Made by a program: the position numbers and the translations under genes. The notes below the pieces were generated by a model, which saw only the letters and a program-made list of their open reading frames with translations, made no database searches and was not told where the DNA came from. Positions 16,010 to 24,918 of a stretch of DNA of 32,602 nucleotides are shown here, one piece after another. Source of the DNA: Lysinibacillus sp. FJAT-14745. GTDB lineage: Bacteria > Bacillota > Bacilli > Bacillales_A > Planococcaceae. The stretch is from NCBI RefSeq assembly GCF_001275675.1, contig NZ_LITM01000015.1, forward strand, positions 42,468 through 75,069, in the 5' to 3' direction. The first letter of the stretch is position 1; the number at the start of each line of letters is the position of its first letter.

Positions 16010-17251
16010 ATGAAGAAGCATTGGTTATTTGTGCTTTTATTGATGCTGACGATGTTGATGGTGGCTTGTAATTCAGAGGGGACGAAGGATAGTTCAACTG
16101 GTGGTAAGGCTTCGGAGGATGATACAAAGGGGACGGCTAAGGAAGGGGGCACTATTAAAATCGGTGTACTTGCGTCATTGACGGGTGCTCTTGAGTCGTA
16201 TGGGAAACAAACACAGCATGGCTTTGAATTAGGGATTGATTATGCTACAGGCGGTACGATGGAGGTTAATGGTAAGAAAATAGAAATTGTCTATGAAGAT
16301 ACAGAAACAAAGCCTGAGGTGGCGGTACAAAAAGCGACAAAGCTATTAGAAGATGACAAGGTTGATTTCTTAGTAGGTTCCTCTAGCTCAGGTGATACGC
16401 TCGCTGTACTACCACTTGCGGAAGAATATCAAAAGATTATGGTGGTGGAGCCTGCGGTAGCGGATAGTATTACGGGCTCAGAATTTAATAAATATATTTT
16501 CCGTACAGGACGAAATTCTTCTCAGGATGCTTATGCAGCAGCGGCAGCGATTGCAGGGAAGGGTGTTAAGATCGCAACGTTTGCGCCGGACTATTCTTTT
16601 GGCTTGGACGGGGTGAAGGCGTTTAAGACAGCTGCGGAAAAGTTAGGCGCAGAAATTGTTTTAGAGGAATATGCAGATCCAGCGGCAACTGATTTTACGT
16701 CCAATTTGCAAAAAGTAATTGCTGCAAAACCAGATTATTTATTTGTTGTTTGGGCTGGTGCAAACTCACCTTGGAATCAAATTGCAGATTTAAAACTTCA
16801 AGAAAAGGGCATTAAAATTTCAACGGGTGCACCAGATATTATTGCATTGAAATTTATGAATCCGTTAATTGGTATGGAAGGGTTCTCTGTTTATTATCAT
16901 ACGTTACCACAAAATGATGTGAATAAATGGTTAGTTGAAGAACATCAAAAACGCTTCAATGAAGTTCCGGATTTATTTACGCCAGGAGGCATGTCTGCTG
17001 CCATCTCAATAGTAGATGCGCTGAAAAAATCAGAGGGTGATACAGATGCGGAAAAACTTATCGGTATTATGGAAGGGATGTCATTTGAAACGCCAAAAGG
17101 TAAGATGACTTTCCGAAAAGAAGACCATCAAGCATTACAGTCGATGTATTCTATCCGTTTAGAAAAACAAGAGGGTGTAGATTATCCAGTACCAGTGCTA
17201 ATTCGTGAGTTGAGCCCTGAAGAAACAGCGCCTCCGATCATGAAAAAGTAA
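16010..17251 (+). CDS. ABC-transporter substrate-binding lipoprotein, Liv/Urt/amide type (Peripla_BP_6)
   Basis: The 413-residue protein has a lipoprotein signal peptide with lipobox LMVAC (Cys20) and a Ser/Gly/Lys-rich linker. A type I periplasmic-binding fold starts at KIGVLASLTGALESYG. The family binds branched-chain amino acids, urea, short amides or aromatic and alicyclic acids. The neighbours make a carboxylic acid more likely than leucine here. It is the first gene of the operon and is separated from the ATPase gene by two hairpins, a usual arrangement for making the binding protein in excess. Confidence 0.92.
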   Translation: MKKHWLFVLLLMLTMLMVACNSEGTKDSSTGGKASEDDTKGTAKEGGTIKIGVLASLTGALESYGKQTQHGFELGIDYATGGTMEVNGKKIEIVYEDTETKPEVAVQKATKLLEDDKVDFLVGSSSSGDTLAVLPLAEEYQKIMVVEPAVADSITGSEFNKYIFRTGRNSSQDAYAAAAAIAGKGVKIATFAPDYSFGLDGVKAFKTAAEKLGAEIVLEEYADPAATDFTSNLQKVIAAKPDYLFVVWAGANSPWNQIADLKLQEKGIKISTGAPDIIALKFMNPLIGMEGFSVYYHTLPQNDVNKWLVEEHQKRFNEVPDLFTPGGMSAAISIVDALKKSEGDTDAEKLIGIMEGMSFETPKGKMTFRKEDHQALQSMYSIRLEKQEGVDYPVPVLIRELSPEETAPPIMKK

Positions 17252-17257
17252 AATTAC

Positions 17258-17314
17258 GAGACAGATATTATTCTGTCTCTCTTCACCCACTTTCAAATGA
17301 GAATGGGTGAAGAG
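17258..17314 (+). promoter_or_regulatory. two intra-operon hairpins between binding-protein and ATPase genes
   Basis: GAGACAGA/TTCTGTCTC (17258-17279) and CTCTTCACCC/GGGTGAAGAG (17279-17314) sit back to back. Neither has a T run, so they look like mRNA-stabilising or partial-attenuation structures and not full terminators. They would raise the level of the binding-protein transcript relative to the rest. Confidence 0.6.
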
Positions 17315-17342
17315 ATATAGAAGTACTAGAAAGGAGAATACG

Positions 17343-18119
17343 ATGGAACCCATTTTACGAACAGAAAACTTAACGATTCGTTTTGGCGGACACACAGCTG
17401 TCGACCATGTGAATTTTAATATGCCGGAAAAGCATTTGAAATCAATTATTGGACCAAATGGAGCTGGCAAAACAACCTTCTTTAATTTGCTTAGTGGAGA
17501 ATTAAAGCCGACTGCCGGGGATGTCTATTTTAAGGGACAATCGCTTGCGCAAAAATCAGCTATTGAAAGAACGCGAATGGGGCTAGGGCGCTCTTTTCAA
17601 ATTACGAATGTTTTCCCAAACTTAACTGTTTTAGAAAATGTCCGTTTGGCTGTGCAATCCAAGGAGAAAGTTCGTTACCAATTATTTCGCCATTATAAAA
17701 GCTACAAGGCGATTACCGAAAAAGCAGAGGAGCTATTAACGCTTGTCTTGCTTGACAATAAAAGAGATGCCCTGACGACAATGCTATCCCATGGGGAAAA
17801 GAGAAAGCTTGAGATTGCTATGCTGTTAGCACTTGATACGGAAGTTCTTTTGCTCGATGAACCAACGGCTGGTATGTCCTTAGAGGAGGTACCAACGATT
17901 TTGGAAGTTATTCGTGCCATTAAAAATCAAGGCGATAAAACCATTCTGCTTATTGAGCACAAGATGGATATGATTCTAGATTTGTCGGACTCGATTATGG
18001 TGCTATTTAATGGCCAGCTTCTTGCGGATGGAACACCAGGGGACATCATGAAAAATGAAACCGTACAAAATGCATATTTAGGAGGTCTGTACGATGAACA
18101 CCTTACTGAAATTAAATGA
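17343..18119 (+). CDS. ABC-transporter ATP-binding protein, LivG/UrtD type
   Basis: ATG 17343 follows AAGGAGAA, so I reject the in-frame ATG at 17307, which overlaps the hairpin. The 258-residue protein has Walker A GPNGAGKT (37-44), signature LSHGEKRKLEIAM, Walker B VLLLDEPTAGM and the H-loop (IEHKMD). The SHGEKR signature is nearer to UrtD than to leucine LivG. It pairs with the next ATPase, overlapping it by 26 bases, to power the two permeases. Confidence 0.93.
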   Translation: MEPILRTENLTIRFGGHTAVDHVNFNMPEKHLKSIIGPNGAGKTTFFNLLSGELKPTAGDVYFKGQSLAQKSAIERTRMGLGRSFQITNVFPNLTVLENVRLAVQSKEKVRYQLFRHYKSYKAITEKAEELLTLVLLDNKRDALTTMLSHGEKRKLEIAMLLALDTEVLLLDEPTAGMSLEEVPTILEVIRAIKNQGDKTILLIEHKMDMILDLSDSIMVLFNGQLLADGTPGDIMKNETVQNAYLGGLYDEHLTEIK

Positions 18120-18801
18120 TGTCCACACATATATCGGTCAATATCATATTTTGCAGGGGGTTAATTTTGAGGCTATGGAAGGGCAAGTAAGTGTATTGCT
18201 TGGCAGAAATGGAGCAGGCAAAACGACCACTTTAAAAACGATTATGGGCTTAACGCCTGCTTCAAAGGGTGATGTGGAATTTCGCACACATTCTATTAAA
18301 AAAAGCCCTACCTATAAAGTTGCGAAATTAGGAATAGGCTATGTACCTGAAAATCAAGGGATTTTTGCAGATTTAACTGTAGAGGAAAATATGAAAGTAG
18401 CTATGCGTAAAGAAGATACAGCTACTTTCGAGCGACAAAATTATGTGCTGGAGCTGTTTCCTGATTTAAAGAAATTTTGGAAGAAGGCGGGTGGACATCT
18501 TTCAGGTGGTCAAAAACAAATGCTGTCCATGGCACGGGCATTTATCAATGATAGTAAGTTAATGTTGATTGATGAGCCTTCGAAAGGACTGGCGCCCATA
18601 GTGGTAGAGAAAGTGATGGAGGCCATCGTTGAAATGAAAAAGCAAACGTCCATCATTCTTGTTGAGCAAAACTTTATGATGGCGAGCCGAATTGGTGATA
18701 CGTATACGTTGATTGATGATGGCAGAACCGTTCACTCGGGCAATATGCAGGATCTTATCCATCATGAAGAACTAAAAAGAAAATATCTTGGAATCGGATA
18801 A
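18094..18801 (+). CDS. ABC-transporter ATP-binding protein, LivF/UrtE type
   Basis: The 235-residue protein has Walker A GRNGAGKT (37-44), signature LSGGQKQMLSMARA, Walker B LMLIDEPSKGLAP and the H-loop region (VEQNF). GGAGG lies inside the end of the previous gene, and ATG 18094 overlaps it by 26 bases, indicating coupled translation. The pair of distinct ATPases is diagnostic of the Liv/Urt branch of ABC importers. Confidence 0.93.
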   Translation: MNTLLKLNDVHTYIGQYHILQGVNFEAMEGQVSVLLGRNGAGKTTTLKTIMGLTPASKGDVEFRTHSIKKSPTYKVAKLGIGYVPENQGIFADLTVEENMKVAMRKEDTATFERQNYVLELFPDLKKFWKKAGGHLSGGQKQMLSMARAFINDSKLMLIDEPSKGLAPIVVEKVMEAIVEMKKQTSIILVEQNFMMASRIGDTYTLIDDGRTVHSGNMQDLIHHEELKRKYLGIG

Positions 18802-18816
18802 AGGTGGTGTACTTTA

Positions 18817-19689
18817 TTGGAGCTATTCGTCAATTTAGTCATTAATGGCCTGGCAACTGGTATGTTAATTTTTTTACTGGCGGCAGGACTGACGTTAATT
18901 TTTGGATTAATGGATGTTTTGAACTTTGCTCATGGTGGTTTATTTGTGTGGGGGGCTTATGCAGGAATCTTTACGTATATGTATACAGAGAGCTTTCTAA
19001 TTGGCGTTGTAGGTGCCGTCGTAACTGGAGCTTTATTAGGACTTATTACTGAAAAATTAATTATCACACCTGTGTACGGCAATCATATTCAGCAAATTTT
19101 AATAACATTAGGGCTGATGCTTGTGCTACAGGAATTGATTAAAGTTGTGTTTGGTCCAAATGGTGTGGCAGTGAAAACGCCGAGCTACTTAACAGGCAGC
19201 TGGGAAATTGGAGACGTTATTATCATTAAATATCGATTATTTATTATTGTAGTAGGTTTTATCATTTTCGGTATTTTCCAATACATGTTAAAGAAAACGA
19301 AGATTGGTCTCATCGTTCGGGCTGGTGTCCAGGATAAAGAAATGGCACAGGCACTTGGCATTCATATAAAGCGAGTATTTTTATATGTCTTTATGGTTGG
19401 TGCGGCACTAGCAGCACTTAGTGGCATGTTAATGGCTCCGTATTCAGGTGTCATCTATGCGGAAATGGGCATGGAGTATGCGATCTTAGGTTTTATCGTT
19501 GTCGTAATCGGAGGAATGGGCAGTTTTTCAGGCTCGCTATTGGCAGCCATATTAGTCGGTTTAGCAGGTAGCTTTATGGCTTATTATGTGCCAGTGCTAT
19601 CGCTTGCGGTCAATATGATTTTAATGGCCATTGTTTTAATTTTCCGTCCACAAGGATTATTTGCAATGCGAAAGGAGAGATCAACATGA
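18817..19689 (+). CDS. ABC-transporter permease, LivH type
   Basis: TTG 18817 follows AAAGGTGGTG, 15 bases after the ATPase stop. The 290-residue protein has about eight membrane segments. It carries the LivH hallmarks GLTLIFGLMDVLNFAHG near the N-terminus and the cytoplasmic loop ALGIHIKRVF, which contacts the ATPases. Its stop overlaps the start of the LivM-type gene (ATGA). Confidence 0.93.
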   Translation: MELFVNLVINGLATGMLIFLLAAGLTLIFGLMDVLNFAHGGLFVWGAYAGIFTYMYTESFLIGVVGAVVTGALLGLITEKLIITPVYGNHIQQILITLGLMLVLQELIKVVFGPNGVAVKTPSYLTGSWEIGDVIIIKYRLFIIVVGFIIFGIFQYMLKKTKIGLIVRAGVQDKEMAQALGIHIKRVFLYVFMVGAALAALSGMLMAPYSGVIYAEMGMEYAILGFIVVVIGGMGSFSGSLLAAILVGLAGSFMAYYVPVLSLAVNMILMAIVLIFRPQGLFAMRKERST

Positions 19690-20705
19690 AAATGAGGCTT
19701 TCATTGCAGCATCTGTGCTTTTTCCTCATGTTAGCTATTTTAGTGCTTCTCCCTTTCGTCAATGATTCAAGGACGCTCATTATTTTATTAACGCAAATCT
19801 TTATTTTCGGTATTTTAGCGATGAGCTATGACATTCTCCTTGGCTACACAGGCATTGTGTCGTTCGGGCATGCGATGTTTTTCGGTATAGGTGCCTACAC
19901 AACGGCTGTCATGCTGAAACAAATGGAGCCAACACTTTCAACATTTTTAATATCGATCGTAGTCGGCATGTTGCTAGCAGGGTTCATTAGCTTCTTAGTA
20001 GGATTACTGACACTTCGATTAAAAAATCATTTTTTTGCGATGCTGACATTATCTTTTTCGGGACTATTTCTAGTAGTGGCAGAAAAATGGCGTTCTGTTA
20101 CATATGGAAATGATGGCTTTACGTTTAAAGCACCCGAAATATTTAAAGATCGAATGACATTTTATTTCTTCGTGCTAACATGCTTAGTCGTTATTTTTAT
20201 TGCCCTATATCGCTTCGTTAACTCGCCAACTGGTCGGATTTTAATTGCCGTTCGGGAAAATGAACAACGAACAAAATCATTAGGCTATAACACTTTGTAC
20301 TATAAAGTGATTGCATCCGTTGTCGCAGGAACCGTTGCAAGCTTAGCAGGCTCCTTATATGCTGTGTCACTACGTTTTGTCAATACGAGTGTGATGACAA
20401 TGGACATTACGTTAGATGCATTATTAATGACGATTATTGGCGGTGTTGGCACATTAGTTGGCCCATTACTAGGATCTGCTGTTATTGAATATGCACAGCA
20501 TGCACTTTCAGGGTTAGCTCGTGATTATCCAATATTTGAACGTTGGATTATCTTCTTTGGGATTCTTTATATTTTAGCTGTTATCTTTTTCCCAAAAGGA
20601 ATTATTGGATCACTGCGCATGATGTTTTGGAAATGGCGATTAAAGCACAAAGAGAAAAACCAATCATCGGTTGCCCTGTCGCAGGAAAAGGAGCGATTTG
20701 AATGA
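19686..20705 (+). CDS. ABC-transporter permease, LivM type
   Basis: The 339-residue inner-membrane protein has LivM signatures: YDILLGYTGIVSFGHAMFFG (about 48-67), a coupling-helix region around RENEQRTKSLGYNT and a late GGVGTLVGPLLGS segment. The tail is rich in Lys and Gln. The last codons overlap the start of the KASIII-like gene (ATGA at 20702), which joins importer and enzyme genes in one translationally coupled unit. Confidence 0.93.
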   Translation: MKMRLSLQHLCFFLMLAILVLLPFVNDSRTLIILLTQIFIFGILAMSYDILLGYTGIVSFGHAMFFGIGAYTTAVMLKQMEPTLSTFLISIVVGMLLAGFISFLVGLLTLRLKNHFFAMLTLSFSGLFLVVAEKWRSVTYGNDGFTFKAPEIFKDRMTFYFFVLTCLVVIFIALYRFVNSPTGRILIAVRENEQRTKSLGYNTLYYKVIASVVAGTVASLAGSLYAVSLRFVNTSVMTMDITLDALLMTIIGGVGTLVGPLLGSAVIEYAQHALSGLARDYPIFERWIIFFGILYILAVIFFPKGIIGSLRMMFWKWRLKHKEKNQSSVALSQEKERFE

Positions 20706-21706
20706 CTGTAGGCATTGTGAGTACAGGAATCTATATTCCACAAACAAAAATGACATCTAAAGAAATTGCGGTGCTTTCCAATATTCCAGAGGATATTATT
20801 CGACAAAAAATGGGCATCTATGAAAAGCCTATTCCCGGTGAGCATGATCATACGGTTCAAATGGGTATATGGGCAGCACAGGATGCTATACGCAAGGCAA
20901 ATATCGACCCGAAGGACATTGATGTTGTGATTTATATGGGAGAGGAGCATAAGGAGTATCCGTTATGGACGGCCTCTATAAAAATGCAGGAGGAGCTAGG
21001 GGCCGTAAATGCTTGGGCATTCGATGTGCAGTTAAGATGTGGCACGACCATTATGGCACTAAAACTAGCGAAAAGCTTAATGGCGTCAGATGATTCCATT
21101 CATACTGTACTCCTAGCTGGTGGCTATCGAAATGTTGATTTAATCGATTACAGCAATCCTCGCACACGTTTTATGTACAATTTAGCAGCTGGTGGTGGCG
21201 CTATCCTTTTGCAAAAAAACTATGATAAAAATCATTTGTTAGAGGCGGATATTTTGACGGATGGCTCGTTCTCAGAGGATGTAGTCGTGCCTGTAGGCGG
21301 TACAAAAAAACCTTTAACTCCTGCTGATTTAGAAAACAATTTGTATCAGCTCGATGTGATAGATCCGATTGGGATGAAGGAGCGTTTAGAGCAAAAATCT
21401 TTAAGCAATTTTTTGAAGGTCATTCGAACATCTTTGGCGAAAAGTGGATTTAGTGAGGGGGATATTGGTTATTTAGCGATGCTGCACATGAAAAAATCTG
21501 CTCATGATTATATTTTAACTGAACTCGGGTTAGAGCAGGAGCAATCCATATACTTACGAGAGTATGGTCATATTGGACAGATTGACCAAATAGTATCATT
21601 GCAGCTGGCGTTAGATCAAGGTCGTATCAACGATGGAGACATCATCACACTTGTTAGTGCAGGTATTGGCTATGTCTGGGGAGCTATTACGATTCGATGG
21701 GGATAA
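20702..21706 (+). CDS. KASIII-like thiolase-fold condensing enzyme with a Cys-His-His active site
   Basis: The 334-residue protein has the FabH/KASIII layout from start (GIVSTGIYIPQ) to end (GIGYVWGA, the usual GGGxxWG loop). Cys113 sits in the nucleophile position (QLRCGTTIMAL). His262 takes the place of the HQAN histidine (LHMKK). His290 occupies the site where KASIII has asparagine (YGHIG in place of HGNTS). The triad therefore looks Cys-His-His, as in KAS I/II, on a KASIII scaffold. It may condense or cleave a beta-keto acyl-CoA, not initiate fatty-acid synthesis, since no fab genes are nearby. GGAGC-type ribosome signals lie in the previous gene. The substrate is unknown. Confidence 0.8.
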   Translation: MTVGIVSTGIYIPQTKMTSKEIAVLSNIPEDIIRQKMGIYEKPIPGEHDHTVQMGIWAAQDAIRKANIDPKDIDVVIYMGEEHKEYPLWTASIKMQEELGAVNAWAFDVQLRCGTTIMALKLAKSLMASDDSIHTVLLAGGYRNVDLIDYSNPRTRFMYNLAAGGGAILLQKNYDKNHLLEADILTDGSFSEDVVVPVGGTKKPLTPADLENNLYQLDVIDPIGMKERLEQKSLSNFLKVIRTSLAKSGFSEGDIGYLAMLHMKKSAHDYILTELGLEQEQSIYLREYGHIGQIDQIVSLQLALDQGRINDGDIITLVSAGIGYVWGAITIRWG

Positions 21707-21718
21707 GGGGGAAGTGCG

Positions 21719-22630
21719 ATGTTAAAAACTGTTCAGTTATCAAATGGAGAAACGATTGCTTATCGTAAACGTCAAGGGGGAGAGCGTGTTTTATTACTTA
21801 TTCATGGCAATATGACGTCCTCCAAGCATTGGGACATTCTAATCGATGCGTTGGATGAAAAATATACAATTTATGCGATGGATTTACGAGGCTTTGGTGG
21901 TTCATCTTATCATAAACCAATTGCCGCGATTAAAGATTTTAGCGATGATGTGAAGCTTTTTGTGGACGCCATTCAATTAAAACAGTTTGACATGATTGGC
22001 TGGTCAACGGGCGGAGCAGTATGTATGCAGTTTGTCGCTATGTATCCAGGCTATTGTCAGCAGCTTATTTTACTAGCCTCGGCATCTACGAGAGGCTATC
22101 CATTTTACACGGATTTAGGTACGGGCAATCAAGCAGCATTAAAAAGGGCTTTTACCTATGAAGAGGTACTCGTCGATACATCTAAAACAAAATTAGTACA
22201 AGGCTTCTATGATTCGAAAAATGTGCAAGGCTTACAGTCGGTCTGGAACGCACTTATATACACTCATAATCAGCCTAGCCCAGAACACTATCAGACATAT
22301 GTTGAGGATATGCTGACACAAAGAAATCTCGCTGAAGTTTATCATGCATTGAATGTCTTTAATATAAGTGCTGTTGACAATGAGGTCGCCAAAGGCACTC
22401 ATGAGGTACAACAGATTACCATTCCAGTTTTAGTGTTAAGAGGGGATCGTGATTACGTTATAACAGAAGGAATGAATGACGAAACAATGCTCGATTTAGG
22501 TGCTAATGCACAATTCGTCAGCTTAAAAGACTGCGGTCACTCTCCATTAATAGATGATTTACCACAGCTGATATCTGAAATTGAAGCGTTTTTAGAAATT
22601 GGAGGAAAAAAGTATGCGTTTAAACAATAA
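21719..22630 (+). CDS. alpha/beta hydrolase in the transporter-enzyme operon
   Basis: The 303-residue protein has the oxyanion region LLIHGNMTSSKHW, nucleophile elbow GWSTGG (Ser96), an acid in RGDRD (Asp243 or Asp245) and His274 (DCGHSPL). It lacks a signal peptide. GGGGGAAG precedes ATG 21719. Its end overlaps the SDR gene by 17 bases. In this setting it could be a thioesterase, an ester or lactone hydrolase, or a C-C hydrolase of a beta-diketone; sequence alone does not decide. Confidence 0.88.
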   Translation: MLKTVQLSNGETIAYRKRQGGERVLLLIHGNMTSSKHWDILIDALDEKYTIYAMDLRGFGGSSYHKPIAAIKDFSDDVKLFVDAIQLKQFDMIGWSTGGAVCMQFVAMYPGYCQQLILLASASTRGYPFYTDLGTGNQAALKRAFTYEEVLVDTSKTKLVQGFYDSKNVQGLQSVWNALIYTHNQPSPEHYQTYVEDMLTQRNLAEVYHALNVFNISAVDNEVAKGTHEVQQITIPVLVLRGDRDYVITEGMNDETMLDLGANAQFVSLKDCGHSPLIDDLPQLISEIEAFLEIGGKKYAFKQ

Positions 22631-23345
22631 AATTGCCATTATTACAGGAGCTGCGAATGGGATTGGCTATGCTGCTGCTGAACGATTTATTGAAGAGGGT
22701 GCATTCGTTGTCATTGCTGATTTTAATGAGGATGCTGGTGTTTTAGCTGCCCAACATTTAGGGGATCAAGCATTATTTGTGCAAGTAGACGTTGCAGATA
22801 GAGAGAGCGTCAAGAACTTAGTGGCAACTGTCATAGAGCAAATGGGCCGAGTTGATATATTAGTGAACAATGCAGGTATTACACGTGACGCGATGCTAAC
22901 AAAAATGACGGAAGATCAGTTTCACCAAGTGCTTGATGTGAATTTGACTGGCGTTTTTCATTGTACACAAGAAGTAATTCCACATATGGTTGCTGCCGGC
23001 GGGGGCAAAATTATAAATACATCTTCTGTTAGTGGTGTCTATGGCAATGTTGGTCAAACGAATTACGCTGCCACAAAGGCGGCTATTATCGGTATGACCA
23101 AAACATGGGCGAAGGAATTGGGGCGCAAAGGTATCAACGTGAATGCAGTGGCCCCTGGCTTTACAGAAACAGATATGGTGAAAAAAATGCCAGAAAATGT
23201 GCTAGCACAAATGCGCTCCATCGTGCCACTGCAAAGATTAGGAACACCAAGAGATATTGCCAATGCCTATTTATTTTTAGCATCTGATGAGGCTTCCTAT
23301 GTCCACGGTCACACGCTTCATGTGGATGGAGCAATTATGATGTGA
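22614..23345 (+). CDS. SDR-family oxidoreductase, FabG/3-oxoacyl reductase-like
   Basis: ATG 22614 has GGAGG nine bases upstream and is preferred over the in-frame start at 22599. The 243-residue protein is a classical SDR: cofactor motif TGAANGIG (11-18), NNAG (85-88), Asn110, Ser138, Tyr151 and Lys155 (YAATK). Asp36 after the second beta strand (VVIADFN) favours NAD(H) over NADP(H). It would reduce or oxidise a 3-oxo/3-hydroxyacyl intermediate made or used by its neighbours. Confidence 0.9.
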   Translation: MRLNNKIAIITGAANGIGYAAAERFIEEGAFVVIADFNEDAGVLAAQHLGDQALFVQVDVADRESVKNLVATVIEQMGRVDILVNNAGITRDAMLTKMTEDQFHQVLDVNLTGVFHCTQEVIPHMVAAGGGKIINTSSVSGVYGNVGQTNYAATKAAIIGMTKTWAKELGRKGINVNAVAPGFTETDMVKKMPENVLAQMRSIVPLQRLGTPRDIANAYLFLASDEASYVHGHTLHVDGAIMM

Positions 23346-23361
23346 TAAGGAGGCTTTCAAG

Positions 23362-24828
23362 ATGTTTGTAGAGCAATCCTGGATTTTAAAACGTGCATCG
23401 CTAACACCGAAACGTCTAGCATTGGTGAACCTAGAAACTAAGGAGCAATGGACTTATCAGCAGTTAACAGAGGAAATTACAAAATGGAGTCATTTTTTTG
23501 AGCGCCAAAACTTGCAGACAGGGAGTCGTGTGGCAGTATTTGCGAAAAATCACATCCAGCTTTTTGCAGTTTTATTCGCTTGTGGATTAAGAGGCCTTAT
23601 CTATGTGCCATTAAATTGGCGTATGAGTACGAAGGAATTAAATGATATTTTGATAGATGCTACGCCTTCTTTACTACTTTACGATGAAGAAATGAATTGC
23701 CCTTTATCTTTCGAAAACATGTATTCTCTTCGTTTAGCTAATGAAGAAGCAGTTCTTAGCCTTCGAGAGGTAGACCTTAATGACCCTTGGCTAATGATTT
23801 ATACAGGGGGCACAACGGGCAAGCCAAAAGGTGTTGTACTATCCTTTAATTCTGTAAATTGGAATGCCATTAATACAATTATTAGCTGGGGCTTGAGTGA
23901 TAGTGATTGTACGTTAAATTATATGCCGTTGTTTCATACAGGAGGTTTGAATGCCTTATGTATACCACTGCTAATGGCTGGCGGTACAGTTGTTATTGGA
24001 GATAAGTTTGAGGCAGAAAACGCTCTTAAAGCGATTAATCAGTACAAGACAACGATTTCGCTTTTTGTGCCAACCATGTATCAAGCGATGATTGCGACGG
24101 ATTACTTTCAGAAGAGTAGCTTCCCTTCAATGAAAGTTTTTTTATCAGGGGGGGCACCATGCCCGTATCCAATCTATGACGCATTTTTTAAGAAGGGACT
24201 ATTTTTTAAAGAGGGCTATGGTTTAACAGAAGCGGGGCCCAATAATTTTTATATTTCTCGAGAGGCAGCCTATTTGAAAAAAGGTGCCGTGGGGAAGAGC
24301 ATGCAATTCAATGAAGCTAAAATTATCAATAGTGCAGGACAAAGCTGTGCGCCAAACGAAGTGGGAGAGCTATTGGTGAAAGGAAAGCATATGTTTCGCT
24401 TTTACTGGAATAATCAGCAGGAGACTGAAAAAATCATGCATGATGGGTGGTTAAAAACCGGCGATTTAGCACTGATGGATGAGGATGGTGACTTTTATAT
24501 TGTCGGTCGCAGCAAGGAGATGATTATTTCTGGTGGTGAAAATGTTTACCCTCAGGAAGTAGAGCAATGTATTTTGCGCCATCAGCTAGTGCAAGAGGTT
24601 GCGGTGATTGGAGTGGCGGATGACTATTGGGGAGAAATCGTGACAGCCTTTATCGTTTGTCAGGATAAGGAAGATACTATAGTAGACGAAATCAAAGAAA
24701 TCTGTAGCAAGCATCTAGGTCGCTACAAAATCCCAAAAAAGATTATGTTCATCGATGAATTGCCAAAAACAAGTGTCGGAAAGATTGATAAAAAAGCATT
24801 ACAAATGAATGCGAAAGCTGCGAATTAA
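23362..24828 (+). CDS. AMP-forming acyl-CoA ligase
   Basis: The 488-residue ANL-family enzyme has the P-loop YTGGTTGKPKG (147-157), the A5-type motif EGYGLTEAGPN, the A7 region LKTGDLALMDEDGDFYIVGR, the hinge and the C-terminal catalytic lysine (Lys474 in SVGKIDKKAL). It activates a carboxylic acid to its acyl-CoA with ATP. It is shorter than long-chain enzymes, which points to a short, medium-chain or cyclic acid. GGAGG precedes ATG 23362. As the last gene of the operon, it probably traps the imported acid as a CoA ester. Confidence 0.9.
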   Translation: MFVEQSWILKRASLTPKRLALVNLETKEQWTYQQLTEEITKWSHFFERQNLQTGSRVAVFAKNHIQLFAVLFACGLRGLIYVPLNWRMSTKELNDILIDATPSLLLYDEEMNCPLSFENMYSLRLANEEAVLSLREVDLNDPWLMIYTGGTTGKPKGVVLSFNSVNWNAINTIISWGLSDSDCTLNYMPLFHTGGLNALCIPLLMAGGTVVIGDKFEAENALKAINQYKTTISLFVPTMYQAMIATDYFQKSSFPSMKVFLSGGAPCPYPIYDAFFKKGLFFKEGYGLTEAGPNNFYISREAAYLKKGAVGKSMQFNEAKIINSAGQSCAPNEVGELLVKGKHMFRFYWNNQQETEKIMHDGWLKTGDLALMDEDGDFYIVGRSKEMIISGGENVYPQEVEQCILRHQLVQEVAVIGVADDYWGEIVTAFIVCQDKEDTIVDEIKEICSKHLGRYKIPKKIMFIDELPKTSVGKIDKKALQMNAKAAN

Positions 24829-24849
24829 GCCATTTCACCTTTGGAAAAT

Positions 24850-24917
24850 GGTAGCGGCCGCCTTTGCTCGCTACAGAAAACGAAGAAAAAACGCTTGGAG
24901 ATCCAGGCGTTTTTGGT
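24850..24917. terminator. operon terminator and adjacent GC-rich hairpin
   Basis: GTAGCG..CGCTAC (24851-24876) is a small hairpin related to the other GC-rich repeats. AAAACGCTTGGA-GA-TCCAGGCGTTTTT (24887-24915) is a bidirectional terminator shared with the convergent kinase remnant. Confidence 0.8.
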
Positions 24918-24918
24918 T

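Noticed and set aside
15900..16127. 75-residue minus-strand frame over the operon promoter
   Set aside because: It is antisense to the lipoprotein signal peptide and promoter elements, with biased composition and no start signal.
16010..20705. Ordinary leucine/isoleucine/valine importer
   Set aside because: The family is broad and the transporter is co-translated with an acyl-CoA ligase, SDR and KASIII-like enzyme, which fits a carboxylic acid better.
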